64,000 nucleotides of DNA from Bolinopsis microptera (Eukaryota > Ctenophora > Tentaculata > Lobata > Bolinopsidae), in NCBI RefSeq assembly GCF_026151205.1, contig NC_087073.1, positions 22,948,987 to 23,012,986 of the forward strand. The letters run 5' to 3'. The translations under genes were made by a program, and so were the position numbers. The notes beneath the pieces are model-generated. The model was not told the DNA's origin. It searched no databases and saw only the letters and a program-made list of their open reading frames with translations. This document shows, piece after piece, positions 59,889 to 64,000 of the stretch (position 1 is its first letter; each line of letters begins with the position of its first letter).

Positions 59889-61376
59889 GATTTCAGCTTT
59901 CCTTCAAGACCCAAATTTCACTATTTCGACTGAATTTTTCTTCAATGATCAACTAGTGAGTTCATTGTGGATGGCACAAGACACCATTAAGGCACTGAAA
60001 GCTAAATCACCGAACAAAGCTTTGATAAACGGAAAAACATCAGAAAACAAGGAGACATTTTGGATGATTTTTAAATAGAACCTTTTCTGTCGTTTGACGG
60101 AATTTCACACTTTTGACTGAATTTGTTTTATTAATACATAAAAACTAGTTGTTGAAATGCTTTTAACAAACCTCTTTGGGCTTAAGATCTCGTGTCTCTA
60201 GTTCTATTCTTGCTTCCATACTCAGATTTGACATGGCTCAATTCTTCCTGTGATAAATTCAATGGTCAGTAAAATTTGTAAATGTAAAAACTATTTGGTC
60301 TAGAAGATTGCTCTTCGAACGAAATATTGAAAATCATAAGCGAGTTCGAAAATGGTAAAGCCAGTGACATACCCATAAAAGTCATCTCATGTAATTGCAC
60401 CTGTATTATCGAATTACTTCAATATCCTTATGGCCAAAGGTATATTTCCTGATGTCCTGAAAACTGGTAAAATAACACCTGTATATAAGAAAGGTAACCC
60501 AGAAGAAATCGAGAACTACCGTCCTATCTCCACACTGTCCGTCTTCGGTAAAATCTTTGAAAAGCTCATATATTCAAGAAAACAACAAATTTTCAAGAAA
60601 ACAACAAATTTGTATTTAAATCAATTATAGCAACATTTCGGAAAACTTTAAAGTTAATCTATTACCAAGGAATATACTACGGGTATGGTGACTTGGGCTA
60701 TTGAGTTGTTAAGTAATTAAGATTAGTAAACATGCACTTGCATTGTATTTATAAAAACTAGAAATTAGGCTTCACGGTAAAATGGAGAAGCAGGCTGATC
60801 TTTGAGAGAGCAGACCGTAAAGTTTACGCACCCAACCAGGGTTACCTACCTACCCCAGTTGTTCTTTTTGGTTTATCAGCTTGTATTGTTATATTTATAG
60901 ACCCCAAGTCACCACACTAATCTGAAGAAGTATGTAACAAAATAAGTTGAGTTAATGTCATCATATAAGTTTAAAGCAGTAAAAGTTAAGTTGAGGATTG
61001 AATTTTCTAGTTAATTTAATGGTTCAAACGGTTGGGAATATAAAAATGTTCTAGAATAATATTCTAGAATAATATTCTAGAATATTTGTTAGCTCCCAGG
61101 GAGTTGTATCGAATACACAGTTTGGATTTAGGAAATCTTTTGACACTATCGACCATTCAACGCTTCTTATAAAATTAGAGGGATGTGGAGTGAGAGGAGT
61201 TGCAAATAACCTCATAAAAAGCTACTTGACAAACAGGCAACAATACACCGAAGTTGTAGGAGAAAAATCAGATACCCTATCTATTCAATTTGGTGTCCTG
61301 CAGGCCGCAGGGTTCAATTCTTGGACCTCTCCTATTTCTTCTTTATATATGTATGACATCACAAACAGTTCTAAAC

Positions 61377-61975
61377 CATAGGTGCAGATTTCGTTTTGAG
61401 GTGAACTTTTAAGTTCCCGAGAAATTTTCTTAAGTTTGCTTTTTTTTTCCTCCTCGGGCACATTCGTAACCTACGGGCCAGGTAAACCTAAACTACATAT
61501 TGACTGTTATGTACGTCGGTATCTGTTGAGGAGCCAAATCATCTGAAAAGCCCTTGACCTATATTTTGCTCAGGCACGTAGCCAGGATTTTTCTTTGGGG
61601 GGGGGGGGGGGGGGGCTGTCGGCGAGTGAAGCTGCAAGCTGTGGCAGGGGTCTTTGCGAAATAGGGTGTTTTAGGCTAAATTGAAAGTTTAATGAATTTA
61701 CAAAAATGTATGGTTTGGCATAATCATTGCCTACAATCCTGACCTGAGTAATTTACCCCTGGCCCTTTGAGACTTTATTTTGGGTTGAAAATTAAGTTTA
61801 TCGAGAGGAAGTGAAAAATCTCTGGTTCAAATTTGGATTTGAAGCCATGTTTAATTTTTTCTGTTGAGGTCAATTTTTTGCGCAGAAAGCGTTCGATTTT
61901 AGGGGAAAAAATTTATGTTTGCTTTTAATTTGTATGGTGCCGACGGCACCTGAAATCGACGAAATGTGCAGGGGC
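61377..61975. mobile_element. ~600 bp insertion splitting the LINE
   Basis: The LINE reads ...SSK at 61,378 and resumes SKLGSFVTFAD at 61,972. The intervening 599 bp are flanked by the direct repeat GTTCTAAAC (61,368-61,376 and 61,976-61,984), a probable 8-9 bp target duplication. The ends show imperfect inverted similarity (TGCAGATTTCGT... against ...ACGAAATGTGCA). The interior has no ORF and carries CACGTAGCCAGGATTTTTCT followed by a G run. Confidence 0.65.
61597..61615. repeat. Poly-G run (19 bp)
   Basis: It lies inside the insertion in the LINE, just after GTAGCCAGGATTTTTCTTT. Confidence 0.9.
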
Positions 61976-62785
61976 GTTCTAAACTAGGATCATTTGTTAC
62001 CTTTGCTGATAATACCAATATATTTGTTGTCGACAAAACAAAACGTGAGGCATATGAACGAGGAAATGAGCTTTTGTCATCATTGCAGTCTTATATGAGA
62101 GCAAATAAGTTACATATAAACATGTCCAAGTGCTGCTACATACACTTCAAACCCAACATGGCAGGTTATAAATCAGAGACACCCTGAAGTTGTACTAACT
62201 ATAGACAACTTTCCAATAAAAAAGGGTTCATCCGCAAAATGTCTGGGTGTTATAATTGACTAGAACCTATCATGGGAAGATCACATTAAAGCTCTTAAGC
62301 GAACTCTCAATCATTCTACATCCACTTTATGTAGACTTCGCTGCTCCCTTCCAGAATTACTACATCAACAATTATATCATACCCTGTTCGAATCACATCT
62401 TTCTTACTGTGTATCTGTATGGGGTGGGGCAGCGAAGCAACGTATAAGTTCAATATTTACTGCTCAGAAGTACTGTCTCAGAGTACTATTTGGTGATAGG
62501 CTGGCATACCTTAATAAGTTTAAGACTTGTGCACGTACTAGGCCTATAGGACACCAGAAACTTGACCAAAAATTTTTCATAAAAGAGCACACCAAACCGA
62601 TATTCAAGCATAATAACATTCTAGCTATCCAAAATCTCTATACATACTACAGTTACGTCGAGCTTTACAAGAAAGAAGTTATAATAAATCAAAAATTATA
62701 TCATAACTTCTTAAGGATAATTACACGGTGGGTGGAATGATTTAAACTGTGATGTATTATATCAATAGATGTGGATACTGGCGGG

Positions 62786-62908
62786 GAGGTGAAACACATT
62801 TGTTTACGTTTTAAGTGGCGCCTCTATTCAGCAGGTTGAAGAGGTGATACACATTTGTTTACTTTTGAGTGGCGCCTCTATTCAGCAGGTTAAAGAGGTG
62901 ATACATAT
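62786..62908. repeat. 55 bp tandem duplication
   Basis: Two full copies and part of a third of GAGGTGATACACATTTGTTT...GGCGCCTCTATTCAGCAGGT start at 62,786, 62,841 and 62,895. Confidence 0.85.
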
Positions 62909-63025
62909 TTTGTATTATAGAAGGCTTGTAACACTTGTAACTCCTTCTTGTTACCCCCCTTTGAAGGTCCCGAATTATTTTCTGAACGAAAGCTCAAAAA
63001 TAACCGAGAAATCGACCTTCGTATT

Positions 63026-63600
63026 AACTCATTTTGATGACTGTTTCTGACCTAAAATTGCACGAAAAATCGATTTAACTAGGTTTCAGAACCTATAAAC
63101 ACTTCCTTATCCCTCAAAATTGATGTTTTATAGTTAATACGACCAACAAGCAACATATATTTTGATCCTTCGGTTCTACTCATGACCTAGGGCCTAGGGA
63201 GTTACGCTGAAACCGAAAGATCCAGGCAATCCTCACCCTAACTGATCGAACAGGTACTAACACAATTTTCAGATAGAAATGTTCGTTGCAATATGTCTAT
63301 TGCAGCTTTGCAACTTGAGCGAAGAGCAGAATACGAAAAAACACAGCAGGTAAGCAACTCATTTTGTTAACTGTTCCTCACCTAACGTTGCACGAGAAAT
63401 CGATTTAAGTTGGTTTTACAGCCCAATAACGCTTCCTTATTCCTCAAAATTCTTGTGTTATTCAAACAAAGAATATTTTGATTCTGCAACGGAAAAACAA
63501 GGAGATCGTCATTCGTCTCGTTAACAACTCGAACAGGTACTATCACAATTTTTAGAGCAGAGCACAATTATAGCAAAGTCAAAAGAAACACAATGAAGGT
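63026..63600. repeat. Diverged ~300 bp tandem duplication
   Basis: The block from AACTCATTTTGATGACTGTT at 63,026 to ACAATTTTCAG at 63,272 is repeated, with about 25% differences, from 63,357 to 63,555. Shared landmarks are TTGCACGA(A/G)AAATCGATTTAA, TTCCTTAT(C/T)CCTCAAAATT and CGAACAGGTACTA(A/T)CACA. Each copy ends in a 3' splice-site-like sequence. Confidence 0.75.
63273..63349 (+). CDS. Possible exon of an unidentified gene
   Basis: A perfect TACTAAC branch motif (63,256-63,262), the acceptor ATTTTCAG and the donor CAG|GTAAGC bracket 77 bp. One frame is open and protein-like: RNVRCNMSIAALQLERRAEY then EKTQQ, charged and helix-prone. I do not recognise the protein. The duplicated copy (63,556-63,598, TTTTTAG to AAG|GTAGGT) is shorter and has decayed. 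Confidence 0.35.
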
Positions 63601-64000
63601 AGGTAACCATTAACCATCACCATGATATTATAACAATCATAATAACAACTGAATTATATTTAGTTTGAACGGTACGGGCAGCCATGCCCTCCGTGATCCT
63701 GACCAAGCGACCAATTGTAATAGAGGTGTTATGTCACGTGACGCCGATCCGTCCAATCACAAACAGGAAGAGTCATGCCCAAATACGGACATATGTGTTT
63801 GAGCCCATAACTCAGCCATTTTTAGTCTAATCTGGATAAAAATTCATATACGAGTTTAGAAGACCACTAGCTACAAGTAAACTAGTAAAGCAACTCAAAC
63901 ATATGTTTTGGGCAGTCCCATTTCCTCTTGTTGCACAGCATCATTGTGGATTCCTGATTGCTAGATCTTCACTATTGAAGGTCAAAAATGTCAAAATTTC
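63601..64000. other. No feature recognised
   Basis: Unique sequence without repeats, RNA gene signatures or protein-like open frames. Confidence 0.5.

Larger units (their letters stand above)
60314..62740 (+). pseudogene. Decayed non-LTR retrotransposon reverse transcriptase (LINE)
   Basis: RT blocks appear in order but in broken frames: ENGKASDIPIKVI (60,345), GIFPDVLKTGKITPVYKKGN and ENYRPISTLSVFGKIFEKLI (60,438-60,580), QFGFRKSFDTIDHSTLLIKL (61,120), VRGVANNLIKSYLTNRQQYT (61,190), FADNTNIF (61,998), KCLGVIID (62,240) and a C-terminal LSYCVSVWGG region (62,400). The catalytic FADD is FADN, QNLSW has become stop-NLSW, GFRKS is fused to FDTIDH by an internal deletion, and 60,630-61,090 does not read as RT. 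The block order fits the CR1/Jockey-like group of LINEs; exact clade not determined. Confidence 0.85.

Noticed and set aside
59311-64000. ANP32 exon 1 on the minus strand
   Set aside because: No short frame resembling the expected ~17-residue start with a phase 0 donor could be identified.

Overview
The window looks like nuclear DNA of an invertebrate animal. It carries spliced genes with GT-AG introns (one apparent GC-AG), CTAAC or TACTAAC-like branch sites, decayed non-LTR retrotransposons, short DNA-transposon insertions and very heavy minisatellite and satellite content. Two host genes are recognisable: a Golgi alpha-mannosidase II (GH38) on the + strand and an ANP32-family acidic leucine-rich nuclear phosphoprotein on the - strand. 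Both are typical of Metazoa. I cannot name the phylum from this sequence.

Layout. 1-4,555: noisy low-complexity minisatellites. 4,828-15,826: seven in-frame exons from the middle of the mannosidase gene, separated by introns filled with 16, 31, ~15, 41 and 23 bp tandem arrays; the 5' exons lie before the window and the 3' exons were not found. 16,378-28,960: a 12.6 kb foldback block of ~830 bp tandem units and ~1-1.5 kb modules, roughly mirror-symmetric about 22.7 kb, with a flawless 145 bp inverted repeat at its left edge. 28,961-34,300: AT-rich sequence with two more degenerate repeat families. 34,447-39,228 (- strand): ANP32 exons 2-6, with a 195 bp satellite that flips orientation inside intron 4. 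39,171-59,310: about 283 copies of a 69 bp unit made of the last 12 bp of ANP32 intron 1 plus the first 57 bp of exon 2, interrupted once by a 607 bp hAT-like element with an 8 bp target duplication. 59,529-59,852: a 9 bp array. 60,314-62,740: a dead LINE split by another insertion. 62,786-63,600: tandem duplications with one weak exon candidate.

Main message. In both genes the tandem arrays sit on splice signals: an acceptor/branch region (16 bp array), a branch/polypyrimidine tract (~15 bp array), two donors (41 and 23 bp arrays), and an acceptor plus a donor-like exon start (69 bp array). Each 69 bp ANP32 unit starts GTAAAG, ends CTGCAG and has CTAAC about 17 nt before its AG, so every unit is formally a minimal intron as well as one 23-residue leucine-rich repeat in frame. 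Recurrent variants among units are mostly synonymous in the ANP32 frame. Whether the array is spliced away recursively, translated as LRR modules, or is inert intron DNA cannot be decided without RNA.

Caveat. Consensus quality appears uneven: 1-4,555 and roughly 16.7-34 kb are full of small indels and homopolymers, while 4.8-16 kb and 34.4-59.3 kb are clean. The physical link between the two genes runs through the noisy foldback block.
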